Below are positions 7,296 to 13,845 of a stretch of 24,244 bases of DNA, in pieces. The notes beneath the pieces were generated by a model. That model saw only the letters and a program-made list of their open reading frames with translations, was not told the origin of the DNA and did no database searches. The DNA comes from CAYRMN01 sp964425575 (GTDB lineage Bacteria > Patescibacteriota > Patescibacteriia > 2-12-FULL-60-25), in contig CAYRMN010000021.1 in the NCBI GenBank assembly GCA_964425575.1, positions 1 through 24,244 of the forward strand, written 5' to 3'. A program made the position numbers and the translations under genes. Each line of letters begins with the position of its first letter. Position 1 is the first letter of the stretch.

Positions 7296-7416
7296 GTGTT
7301 TGTCTGATTTGGATGCTATGCGCGGAGAAATCGAGGCTTTTTTCGACCCGTAGCAGCGCTACGGCGAGAAAAAAACGTAGATTTCGACAAAGCAGAGCGC
7401 CGAAACAGACAAACAC
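7296..7416 (-). repeat. Long imperfect-hairpin element D (121 nt), downstream of ssrA
   Basis: The arms GTGTTTGTCTG (7296-7306) and CAGACAAACAC (7406-7416) pair exactly. Inner blocks GAAATC/GATTTC and an apex CGTAGC-AGC-GCTACG also pair, giving a mostly paired ~121-nt hairpin. On the minus strand it starts 2 nt after the tmRNA CCA end and fills the ssrA-infC gap. The minus strand carries GCGCTCTGCTT about 16 nt from the outer end, matching GCGATCTGCTT of element C at the same offset. I therefore group it with A, B and C, though core similarity is weak. It may help end or process the ssrA transcript. Confidence 0.6.
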
Positions 7417-7418
7417 GT

Positions 7419-7822
7419 TGGTGGAGATGGGGGGAGTTGCACCCCCGTCCGAACCGTTCAGACGCAACATTCATGCACAGGCTTAGTATGCTCTACGGAT
7501 TTCGGCGGAGGGTGAACGAGCACACGAGACTCCTTCGCCAACATATCCGGCCATGTCCCCGAGACTCAGGATATGAGTGAGAGCGGGTAAGCTCGAAGGA
7601 TAACGATCCGATCTATACCGTCGAGCAGCAGTATAGGGGATCGGGTGCGGCCTAACGAGTTAGGCGGCGACCATAACTGCTGAAGGGGCGAACGCCGAAG
7701 CGATCGCAGACTTCGCAGATGTCAAGACGTTGGCAGTTGTCTTGGATTGAAACGGTTTTACGAGGTGTCTCAGCTCGGCCTGCATGTTGTGAAAGAAGCG
7801 GCCGTCAATTCTCGGCATCCCC
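7419..7822 (-). ncRNA. ssrA: Transfer-messenger RNA (tmRNA)
   Basis: 404 nt on the minus strand. The 5' end GGGGATG pairs with the 3' CATCTCC before A and CCA (7-bp acceptor stem with one G-U). The T-arm is GGGGG-TGCAACT-CCCCC. The 3' CCA is encoded at 7421-7419. The tag reading frame is at 7734-7660, and its stop lies in a short stem (CCTAAC-TC-GTTAGG), as in helix 5 of known tmRNAs. It rescues ribosomes stalled on broken mRNAs together with SmpB, whose gene lies upstream on the same strand. The T-loop has G where the second U (position 55) is usual. Confidence 0.93.
7660..7734 (-). other. tmRNA proteolysis-tag reading frame
   Basis: The frame starts at GCC (7734-7732) and runs 24 codons to TAA (7662-7660). 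The tag begins A-N-V-L-T-S and ends S-A-V-M-V-A-A. The small hydrophobic AA ending fits a ClpXP-type degron, though many tags end in ALAA. The resume codon is inferred from frame and the Ala-Asn start. Confidence 0.7.
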
Positions 7823-7827
7823 AGAGC

Positions 7828-7944
7828 GGCCTCTTAAAATTGCGATCTACTCGATCTTCGCCGCGTCGTCCACTCACCGTAGCTCCGCTACGCCTCGCAG
7901 ACTCCTTGCTCCAGATCTTCGTACCTCATCAATTTTAAGAGGCC
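7828..7944 (+). repeat. Long imperfect-hairpin element A (117 nt), just upstream of ssrA
   Basis: The arms GGCCTCTTAAAATTG (7828-7842) and CAATTTTAAGAGGCC (7930-7944) are exact inverted repeats. The apex is CCGTAGC-TCC-GCTACG. It shares blocks with element C in the same orientation: GCGATCT near the left arm, CTCA-n-CGTA, TACGCCTC, GCTCCAG and CTCATC. It ends 5 nt from the 5' end of ssrA, so it occupies the tmRNA promoter/precursor region. No protein gene is credible here. Confidence 0.7.
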
Positions 7945-7966
7945 GTATGTGTCTATTGTTTTTGGG

Positions 7967-8083
7967 ACCTTCTCATATGGATGAGATTCGGGATGCTGGA
8001 GCTCAGAAAAACCGGAGGCGCTATGGGAATAGCGGTGAGGATTTTTTTGAGTGAAGCGCCCGAAGATCGCCAGATGAGAAGGT
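7967..8083 (-). repeat. Long imperfect-hairpin element B (117 nt), downstream of smpB
   Basis: The arms ACCTTCTCAT (7967-7976) and ATGAGAAGGT (8074-8083) are exact inverted repeats, and the apex CGCTATTCCCATAGCG is self-complementary. Read on the minus strand, the core matches element C closely: GCTTCACTCA, AAAAATCCTCA, CGCCTCCGGTTTTT, GCTCCAGC and ATCTCATC occur in order with matching spacing. Arms and apex differ from C in sequence but pair within each copy. It begins 1 nt after the smpB stop, in the same orientation as smpB. Confidence 0.75.
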
Positions 8084-8084
8084 T

Positions 8085-8540
8085 CTATTCTACATCGCGG
8101 CCACGGAGGATACGATGGGTCTCACGATTAATATCTCGTTCTTTCAGTTTTGCGCGTTTATCAAAGGCTTTTTTGCCACGACACAACCCAAAAGAAAGCT
8201 TAATGTGATTGTCGCGAGAGTACAATGAAAAGGGGACTAATGTCAAGCCTTTTTGTTGAATTTTTCCGCGTAACGACTCGAGTTCTCGGCGATGCATCAA
8301 GACTTTTCTATCCCGTAATGGATCATAGCCTTGTAGATTTCCGGCCTTGGCATAGGCGGAAATATGGGTTCCAGTGAGCCACAGCTCGTTTTTGCGGAAG
8401 GAGAGAAAGGTTCCTCCTAACTTTGCACCACCTCCTCGGATTGATTTTACTTCCTGTCCGGTGAGCGCCAAGCCGCCCTCGAACGTTTCGAGGGTTTCAT
8501 AGTCGTGTCGAGCCTTACGATTCTCGGCAAAGGGTGGCAT
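8085..8540 (-). CDS. smpB: SsrA-binding protein SmpB
   Basis: 151 aa, normal length. It shows NRKARHDYETLETFEGGLALTG (seen as NRKARHDYE then GLALTGQEVKSIR), the GTHISAY motif, YDPLRDRKVLMHRRE, and the basic C-terminal tail around GKKAFDKRAKLKERD. SmpB binds the tRNA-like part of tmRNA and places it in the empty A site, its C-terminal tail acting in the mRNA channel. The tmRNA gene lies 262 nt downstream on the same strand. No SD is seen at the ATG. Confidence 0.97.
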   Translation of the reverse strand: MPPFAENRKARHDYETLETFEGGLALTGQEVKSIRGGGAKLGGTFLSFRKNELWLTGTHISAYAKAGNLQGYDPLRDRKVLMHRRELESLRGKIQQKGLTLVPFSLYSRDNHIKLSFGLCRGKKAFDKRAKLKERDINRETHRILRGRDVE

Positions 8541-8595
8541 AGCGCGTCAAGCATAAACGAAAAGAATGATTCTATCCACAGAGCACGATCTTTGT

Positions 8596-8604
8596 TGCTA
8601 TATT
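8596..8604 (+). promoter_or_regulatory. Possible extended -10 promoter for the 8634 gene
   Basis: TGCTATATT (TG at 8596-8597, TATATT at 8599-8604) lies 30 nt before the ATG in the short divergent gap between smpB and the permease. No convincing -35 box is present. Confidence 0.3.
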
Positions 8605-8633
8605 CCTTGTCTTCTTCGTGTTAGACTGAATGC

Positions 8634-9674
8634 ATGCAATCTCAAGAACGTACCCTCATCATTAAAACATCAACAATTTTAAAGCTGGCTGGACTTGCGC
8701 TGACAATGTGGTTTGTGTGGGTCGTGCGAGATATCTTGATGCTCTTAGTTATCTCGCTCCTGTTGGCCGGCATGCTTCATCCCGCGGTGCGATGGGGTGA
8801 TCAATATAAGATTCCAAAGGGAGTTATGGTGGTATTGATTTATATTGTGTCATTTTTGGTCATGGCCTTTTCATTTGCCTTAATTATCCCAACCTTAGTT
8901 GCACAGCTAGGTACATTGTCGCAAACGATCGGTTCATCCATTGTTACTCTCTCAGGGAATGTTCGTTCATTTCAAGATCTTCTTTCGACGTATGGGTTTG
9001 GTCCGAATTTTTCGGCAGGCGTTGCTTCTATTCAAGATCAAGTGAGTCAAATCACAGGAGGATTTTTGTCAGCTCTTACAAATGTGTTTGGTGGAATCGC
9101 GAGTTTAGGCATTGTGTTGGTCATGGCGTTCTACATGGTTGTTCAAGACGAAGAGGCGCGTATGCTGTTTAAGAATTTTGTGCCAGATCCGTATCAGAAT
9201 ATTAGTGCTCAAATTTTGCGTCAGGTAGAAGAAAAAATTGGACGATGGTTAACCGGCCAATTGCTTCTAAGTTTAATTATCGGCGTCATGTATTACATCG
9301 GACTATTGATTTTGGGAGTGGATAGTCCGGTCGCGCTGGCTTTTTTTGCCGCCTTTACAGAACTTATTCCGTATTTAGGACCGGTTATTGGTGGGATTCC
9401 GATTGTCATCATCTCGTTTGGTGTTTCTCCCGTAAAAGCACTGTTTGCATTGGGTCTTGTTATTCTTGTCCAGCAATTCGAAAATCAAATTGTTGTCCCA
9501 AAAGTGATGCAGCGAGCCGTTGGTCTGAATCCATTAATTAGCATTTTAGCTGTGTTGGTAGGTGCCCAATTATTTGGCATTCTTGGAGTGCTATTAGCCA
9601 TCCCTATTGCGACGACTGTTTCTGTATTATTAACCGAGGTCTATCATTTTCGAAAAGATGAGCAAGATATTTAA
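8634..9674 (+). CDS. AI-2E (PerM/TqsA-like) family membrane permease
   Basis: 346 aa, in the usual 330-380 range. The pattern fits the AI-2E transporter family: N-terminal paired spans (MWFVWVVRDILMLLVISLLLA region), a non-membrane middle segment (SQTIGSSIVTLSGNVRSFQ to VPDPYQ), then clustered C-terminal spans with FTELIPYLGPVIGGIP and QQFENQIVVPKVMQRAVGLNP, which are the family's best-conserved parts. Members include autoinducer-2 exporters and Na+/H+ antiporters, so the substrate cannot be told from sequence. It is divergent from smpB and is followed after 6 nt by another membrane protein, probably co-transcribed. No SD is seen. Confidence 0.9.
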   Translation: MQSQERTLIIKTSTILKLAGLALTMWFVWVVRDILMLLVISLLLAGMLHPAVRWGDQYKIPKGVMVVLIYIVSFLVMAFSFALIIPTLVAQLGTLSQTIGSSIVTLSGNVRSFQDLLSTYGFGPNFSAGVASIQDQVSQITGGFLSALTNVFGGIASLGIVLVMAFYMVVQDEEARMLFKNFVPDPYQNISAQILRQVEEKIGRWLTGQLLLSLIIGVMYYIGLLILGVDSPVALAFFAAFTELIPYLGPVIGGIPIVIISFGVSPVKALFALGLVILVQQFENQIVVPKVMQRAVGLNPLISILAVLVGAQLFGILGVLLAIPIATTVSVLLTEVYHFRKDEQDI

Positions 9675-9680
9675 ATTGGC

Positions 9681-10442
9681 ATGATTCTTTTTTTACGTCT
9701 GCTGCCATTTTTTATTCCTTTGTGCGAGGCTGGATTTTTTTTGCTACAAATTCAACATCCGTTGCTGTATCCATGGATTGTATTGGTCAGCGTAGTTCTT
9801 TTTCCGCTCGCAGCCATCGCAATTAGTTGGGGGCAGCTTCCATTTCGAGTGATGTGCTTGAAAATGGCGCCCTCATTTATTCTGCTGGCATCGCTTGCCT
9901 TTGCGCTTTTGTTGGTTGAAGGCACCGTAGCAATTTCCATCGTTATAGCCCTCGCAGCTGTTTGTTCGTGTATTTCTCTTGAATTGTTGTTTTTACTTTG
10001 CCATCATCCGGTTCGATATCCGGTAAACGGTCTTTCTCGGGTAAATGTAGCCTACGTGCCAATCGCCGTATGGTATATGACTGCGACGTGGAGTGGCCTA
10101 TTGATTTTTCTGCACATCGATCGAAGCTGGTATGTCGTGTTTCTTGCTCTACTATCCGCAATTGTATTTTGTACGACCGGTCATACCAGTGCGACTTTGG
10201 AAGAAGATAGAACGTGGACTGTGGTAGGGTTGCTCGTCGGTATGCATGTGGGGTTGCTCGGATTACTGTTGCCGCTGGGAATGCAAATGCAGGGAATTGT
10301 GGCAGCTTTTCTTATTTCTGCGTCATTGCGAACCAGGCGGTATATTTATGATCCAAAGCCAACCATGCGCCAAGCCTATATTGAGGCTACATTCGCCATG
10401 GTATCGTTTATCAGCGTCCTGGTTACCGCGAAGTGGTTGTAA
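9681..10442 (+). CDS. Polytopic membrane protein of unknown function
   Basis: 253 aa, strongly hydrophobic, with about seven predicted spans spread along the length. Polar breaks are short (HHPVRYPVNGLSRVN near 110-125, LEEDRTW near 175, YDPKPTMRQAYIE near 225). The only obvious conserved-looking features are a CHHP pair and several Trp/His residues. It follows the AI-2E permease by 6 nt and is likely in the same transcript. Its stop codon overlaps hairpin element C. I do not recognise a family. Confidence 0.75.
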   Translation: MILFLRLLPFFIPLCEAGFFLLQIQHPLLYPWIVLVSVVLFPLAAIAISWGQLPFRVMCLKMAPSFILLASLAFALLLVEGTVAISIVIALAAVCSCISLELLFLLCHHPVRYPVNGLSRVNVAYVPIAVWYMTATWSGLLIFLHIDRSWYVVFLALLSAIVFCTTGHTSATLEEDRTWTVVGLLVGMHVGLLGLLLPLGMQMQGIVAAFLISASLRTRRYIYDPKPTMRQAYIEATFAMVSFISVLVTAKWL

Positions 10443-10565
10443 GTTCTTGTTAAACTCGCGATCTGCTTGTGCTTCACTCATAAAAATCCTCATCGTACGA
10501 TTACGTACGCCTCCGGTTTTTATTCGCTCCAGCCCGGCGCATCTCATCGATTTTAACAAGAACTT
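10441..10565 (+). repeat. Long imperfect-hairpin element C (125 nt), at the 3' end of the 9681 gene
   Basis: The arms AAGTTCTTGTTAAA (10441-10454) and TTTAACAAGAACTT (10552-10565) are exact inverted repeats, and the apex CGTACG-ATTA-CGTACG is self-complementary. The internal core is shared with element B (GCTTCACTCA at 10471-10480; CGCCTCCGGTTTTT at 10508-10521) and more loosely with A and D. The left arm overlaps the stop codon of the preceding gene, whose orientation it shares. No ORF here is credible. Confidence 0.75.
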
Positions 10566-10591
10566 CAGACCTGAATGAAAAACAAATTTTT

Positions 10592-10819
10592 ATGAAATCT
10601 TTTCTTCCTTTTTTTATCCTCAATATTTTCTTCCTTGGTGCTGGTTGTAATACAAGGATCAATCCCGCTCCTGTCGCATGTACCATGGAGGCGAAAATAT
10701 GTCCTGATGGTTCAGCGGTAGGTCGGGGAGGGCCGAGCTGCGATTTTGCTCCTTGTCCTCTCGTGCCCAATGAACCATCAACATCGGATACGGTTAGAGT
10801 TGTGCCTTCTCGCTTTTAA
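10592..10819 (+). CDS. Small secreted lipoprotein with CPDGS cysteine motif
   Basis: 75 aa. A short signal sequence ends in the lipobox LGAGC (Cys19), so it is probably lipid-anchored on the outer face of the membrane. The mature part contains ACTMEAKICPDGSAVGRGGP followed by SCDFAPCP, a four-Cys motif I recognise from many small secreted proteins of Patescibacteria and some other bacteria; its role is not established. A Pro/Ser/Thr-rich tail follows. It lies 9 nt before msrA, and its Cys content next to redox genes is suggestive only. Confidence 0.8.
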   Translation: MKSFLPFFILNIFFLGAGCNTRINPAPVACTMEAKICPDGSAVGRGGPSCDFAPCPLVPNEPSTSDTVRVVPSRF

Positions 10820-10828
10820 TATTGTTAT

Positions 10829-11368
10829 ATGTCTGAATTCAGTACGGCAGTTTTTGGGAGCGGATGTTTTTGGTGTAGTGAAGCAGTGTTTGAGAGTTTG
10901 CGTGGCGTACAGTCTGTGATGCCAGGATATGCAGGTGGAAACACCGATCATCCAACGTATGAATCGGTGTGTTCAGGGGAGACAGGACATGCTGAGGTTA
11001 TTCGGATTGAATTTGATCCTTCAAAAATTTCCTATACGGATTTACTGACGGTTTTTTTCGCCTCGCACGATCCGACCTCTCTCAATCGTCAGGGGAATGA
11101 TATTGGTACGGAATATCGTTCGATTATTTTATATACAGACGAAACACAAAAGCAGCAGGCGGAGGCTTTTATCAAAACACTGAATGAAGGAGATGCTCAG
11201 GGGTTGCCAGTCGTCACAGAAGTTGTCCCTTTATTGGTATTCTATGAGGCGGAGCCATACCATCATCATTACTTCTTGAATAATCCGGATCAGGCGTATT
11301 GTCAGTTTGTGATTAATCCGAAGTTAGAAAAAGTTAAAAAACGATTTCATGAGTTATTAAAAATATGA
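10829..11368 (+). CDS. msrA: Peptide-methionine (S)-S-oxide reductase MsrA
   Basis: 179 aa. The catalytic motif GCFWC (Cys13, with Cys16) lies near the N-terminus, followed by GVQSVMPGYAGG, YESVCSGETGHAEVIRIEFDP, FFASHDPTSLNRQGNDIGTE (Gln/Glu of the active site) and QAYCQFVINPK with a candidate resolving Cys. MsrA reduces the S-epimer of methionine sulfoxide in proteins using thioredoxin. There is no signal peptide, so it is cytoplasmic. It overlaps msrB by 4 nt (ATGA) and starts the thiol-redox cluster msrA-msrB-ccdA-thioredoxin. Confidence 0.97.
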   Translation: MSEFSTAVFGSGCFWCSEAVFESLRGVQSVMPGYAGGNTDHPTYESVCSGETGHAEVIRIEFDPSKISYTDLLTVFFASHDPTSLNRQGNDIGTEYRSIILYTDETQKQQAEAFIKTLNEGDAQGLPVVTEVVPLLVFYEAEPYHHHYFLNNPDQAYCQFVINPKLEKVKKRFHELLKI

Positions 11369-11757
11369 ACAATGATTCCATCAAAAAAGATAGTGAACTT
11401 TCTCCTGATCTGTATCATGTTGCGCGCGAAAAGGGGACGGAGGTGCCGTTTACGGGTGAGTATTGGAATAATCACGAACAAGGGATGTATCGCTGTGCGG
11501 TGTGCGGAACGGAATTATTTTTATCTGATACAAAATTTGATTCCGGCAGCGGCTGGCCGAGTTTTACCGAGCCTTCCAATTTGGCGCACATCACTCTGCA
11601 TGATGATTTTAGCGGTGGCATGAAGCGCACAGAGGTTCAATGCAAGAATTGCGGGGCGCATCTTGGTCATGTGTTTGATGACGGTCCAAAAGATCAGGGA
11701 GGAAAACGATATTGTATTAATTCCGTATGTTTGCATTTAGAAGAGTCGCCAAAATAG
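11365..11757 (+). CDS. msrB: Peptide-methionine (R)-S-oxide reductase MsrB
   Basis: 130 aa. Zinc-binding CxxC pairs are present (Cys44/Cys47 in CAVCG; Cys93/Cys96 in CKNCG), with the substrate motif SGSGWPSF and the catalytic Cys117 in RYCINS. It reduces the R-epimer of methionine sulfoxide, complementing MsrA. No signal peptide. The start overlaps the msrA stop by 4 nt, indicating translational coupling. It has another Cys at 122. Confidence 0.97.
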   Translation: MNNDSIKKDSELSPDLYHVAREKGTEVPFTGEYWNNHEQGMYRCAVCGTELFLSDTKFDSGSGWPSFTEPSNLAHITLHDDFSGGMKRTEVQCKNCGAHLGHVFDDGPKDQGGKRYCINSVCLHLEESPK

Positions 11758-11770
11758 ACATAATTCGACT

Positions 11771-12484
11771 ATGATCCTCTTTCTATTTGCCGTAATAGCT
11801 GGTGTGGTCACCATTGCAGGTCCCTGCATTCTTCCGCTTCTCCCCATTATTCTTGGAACCTCTACGGTGAAAGCTCACCCTTCACGGCCGCTGTTCATCG
11901 TATTGGGGTTTATTCTTTCTTTTGCGTTTTTCGCTGTTCTGTTTGGGGTATTTGGCAGTTTCTTAGGTATTCGTCCTGATACCTTCCGTACCCTCGCCTC
12001 GATCATTATTGGATTATTTGGACTTGTGATGGTCTTTCCGCGTCTACAAGAATCAGTTTTTATAAAACTGCAGCCTCTTTTGTCTCGAGCAACCCCGAAG
12101 GTCAATGCACTGGATGGTGGTTTATGGAGTGGCTTCCTACTAGGCACATCACTTGGTGTCGTTTGGTCACCATGCGCTGGGCCTATTCTTGGCTCAATCC
12201 TCACATTAGTAGCGAGTAAGCAAAATATCCCTCAGGCCGCATCATTGTTATTCGCATATGCACTAGGCGCGGGCATGCCCATGCTGCTCATTGCATATGG
12301 CGGGCAGGCGGTGGCGATGCGTGTTCGAGCTTTTGCGAAATATACGCACACACTTCAGCGCATATTTGGCGCTATCATCATTCTTGTCGCAATTGGTCTT
12401 TATACTGGCATTGATCGGAATGTGCAGACGTACCTTGTCACGAGCTACCCATGGTTATTTCCGAGCTTGAAATTGAGTCTTTAA
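11771..12484 (+). CDS. ccdA: CcdA/DsbD-type transmembrane thiol electron carrier
   Basis: 237 aa with six predicted membrane spans. Two conserved segments carry the redox cysteines: GPCILPLLP (Cys19) and WSPCAGP (Cys135), each followed by helix-breaking Pro, as in the CcdA/DsbD membrane domain. The family passes electrons from cytoplasmic thioredoxin to extracytoplasmic thioredoxin-like proteins. It lies 13 nt after msrB and immediately before a secreted thioredoxin-fold protein that is its likely electron acceptor. The symbol is family-level. Confidence 0.88.
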   Translation: MILFLFAVIAGVVTIAGPCILPLLPIILGTSTVKAHPSRPLFIVLGFILSFAFFAVLFGVFGSFLGIRPDTFRTLASIIIGLFGLVMVFPRLQESVFIKLQPLLSRATPKVNALDGGLWSGFLLGTSLGVVWSPCAGPILGSILTLVASKQNIPQAASLLFAYALGAGMPMLLIAYGGQAVAMRVRAFAKYTHTLQRIFGAIIILVAIGLYTGIDRNVQTYLVTSYPWLFPSLKLSL

Positions 12485-12489
12485 AATCT

Positions 12490-13620
12490 ATGACAAAACC
12501 AACCTTGATTGTAATGAGTATTTTTGGGTTTCTATGTGTGATCGCCGCTGCTGTTGCTTCGCAGGCGCCAAATTCTTTGAGTGCTCCAGATGTGCTTTCC
12601 GGTCTACTGAACACTCCGGGTACGCTCATTGCGAAAGAATCTGATTTACCTGTTTTATCGCCACGAATGCCCAATTTCCAGGGCATTACGAAGTGGTGGA
12701 ATACGGCGGATGGTCAGCCGCTGACACCAGAAGGTCTGAAGGGAAAAGTTGTGCTCGTCGATTTTTGGACGTACTCATGCATCAATTGTATCCGTACCTA
12801 TCCATTTTTAAAAACGATGCAGGAGCGATACGCCGATAAGGGACTAGTTATCGTGGGAGTTCATACGCCTGAGTTTGGATTTGAGGCCGATCAGAATAAT
12901 GTCGAACATGAGATTCAAAAAAATGGATTGAAATATCCGATCGCTCTTGATCCGGTGTTTGGAACGTGGAATGCATATCATAATCAGTACTGGCCAGCAG
13001 AGTATCTATTTGATCGACAGGGACGTTTACGCCGTACTCATTTTGGTGAAGGAGAATATGATCAAAATGAGACCGCTATTCGAGCTTTGTTGTCTGAGGT
13101 GCCCGTTGAACTTCAGCCAATGGGAGAAGCTGTACCAACTCCAGATTTATCAAATATCAACACGCCCGAAACGTATTTTGGATTAGCTCGAGGGGAGGCG
13201 TTTATGGGGCATGTCCCTCCGGCGCAACAAGACACCGTTTTGCATCAGGCGGCTGAGGTCGATGTCAATAAATGGACCGCTGAAGGAACCTGGAAATTTG
13301 AACAAGAATATATACCAGTAAAAGATAGACCAGAAATTGATCGTTGGNNNNNNNNNNAACAAGAATATATACAGGCTGATTCAGTCAACGCGGTATTCCG
13401 TTTTAATGTTCAGGCAGATATGCTCCATGTGGTGATGGAATCTGCTGATGGAAAAGATAAGCTGATTGAAGTGTCGGTCGACGAAGGAGGCGCTCAGAAA
13501 ATGATCATTAATGCGTCGACGCTGTATACGCTTGCTCGGTTCCCACGGGCTGGACGCCACATTGTTCGGGTAAAAGTACTTAATCCAGGCGTCCGCTTTT
13601 ACGCTGCCACCTTTTCGTAA
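12490..13620 (+). CDS. Membrane-anchored DipZ/TlpA-like thioredoxin with C-terminal beta domain (contains 10-N gap)
   Basis: The frame is open from 12451, inside ccdA, but I choose ATG 12490 because it follows the ccdA stop and starts directly at the signal anchor (MTKPTLIVMSIFGFLCVIAA region). A thioredoxin-like domain follows with WTYSCINCIRTYPF (active Cys97 and Cys100), the spacing and flanks seen in DipZ-type proteins, then HTPEFGFE and a cis-Pro-region-like YWPAEYLFDRQGR. A separate C-terminal beta domain begins near GEAFMGHVPP. Ten Ns (13348-13357) interrupt that domain; the frame is kept but the local sequence is suspect because AACAAGAATATATAC occurs on both sides. It probably accepts electrons from the CcdA-like protein and reduces exported proteins. 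Confidence 0.88.
   Translation: MTKPTLIVMSIFGFLCVIAAAVASQAPNSLSAPDVLSGLLNTPGTLIAKESDLPVLSPRMPNFQGITKWWNTADGQPLTPEGLKGKVVLVDFWTYSCINCIRTYPFLKTMQERYADKGLVIVGVHTPEFGFEADQNNVEHEIQKNGLKYPIALDPVFGTWNAYHNQYWPAEYLFDRQGRLRRTHFGEGEYDQNETAIRALLSEVPVELQPMGEAVPTPDLSNINTPETYFGLARGEAFMGHVPPAQQDTVLHQAAEVDVNKWTAEGTWKFEQEYIPVKDRPEIDRWXXXXQEYIQADSVNAVFRFNVQADMLHVVMESADGKDKLIEVSVDEGGAQKMIINASTLYTLARFPRAGRHIVRVKVLNPGVRFYAATFS
13348..13357. other. Assembly gap of 10 N inside the thioredoxin gene
   Basis: The bases right after the gap (13358-13372) repeat 13301-13315 exactly (AACAAGAATATATAC). The offset is 57 nt, 19 codons. This looks like two overlapping contig ends joined by a placeholder, so the 57-nt insert may not be real. 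Confidence 0.8.
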
Positions 13621-13635
13621 TTTGTTGTAACCTTC

Positions 13636-13845
13636 ATGTCGAGACAACTTCTTGAATCATATAAGCGTTGGAAAATACGCCACCCTATTTTGGCAAAATT
13701 ATTTGGAATAGTCTGTATTTTTGTAGGGGTGATTGGTTTAATTGCTCCGGTTATTCCTGGGTTCCCCATCCTTTTTATCGGCATAGAGCTTTTGGGATGG
13801 GACTTATCAATAGGTAACTATCTACGACGATGGCGAAAAAAATAA
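13636..13845 (+). CDS. Small two-span membrane protein
   Basis: 69 aa. A basic N-terminus (ESYKRWKIRHP) precedes a hydrophobic hairpin with the pattern GVIGLIAPVIPGFPILFIG, followed by LLGWD and a basic RRWRKK tail. The G-x-x-x-L...P-x-x-PG pattern resembles small membrane domains of the PGPGW or DUF454 kind; this is a tentative comparison. Its end overlaps the ATPase start by 16 nt, so the two are probably translated together and may work together. Confidence 0.7.
   Translation: MSRQLLESYKRWKIRHPILAKLFGIVCIFVGVIGLIAPVIPGFPILFIGIELLGWDLSIGNYLRRWRKK

Noticed and set aside
7282..7470. Minus-strand open frame of 62 codons
   Set aside because: It covers the tmRNA 3' end and hairpin element D; no protein features.
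7719..8054. Plus-strand open frame of 111 codons
   Set aside because: It lies over the 5' part of tmRNA and hairpin elements A and B.
7296..10565. Hairpin elements as insertion sequences or MITEs
   Set aside because: No target-site duplications were seen and the terminal arms differ between copies, whereas mobile-element ends should match. A very old MITE is not fully excluded.
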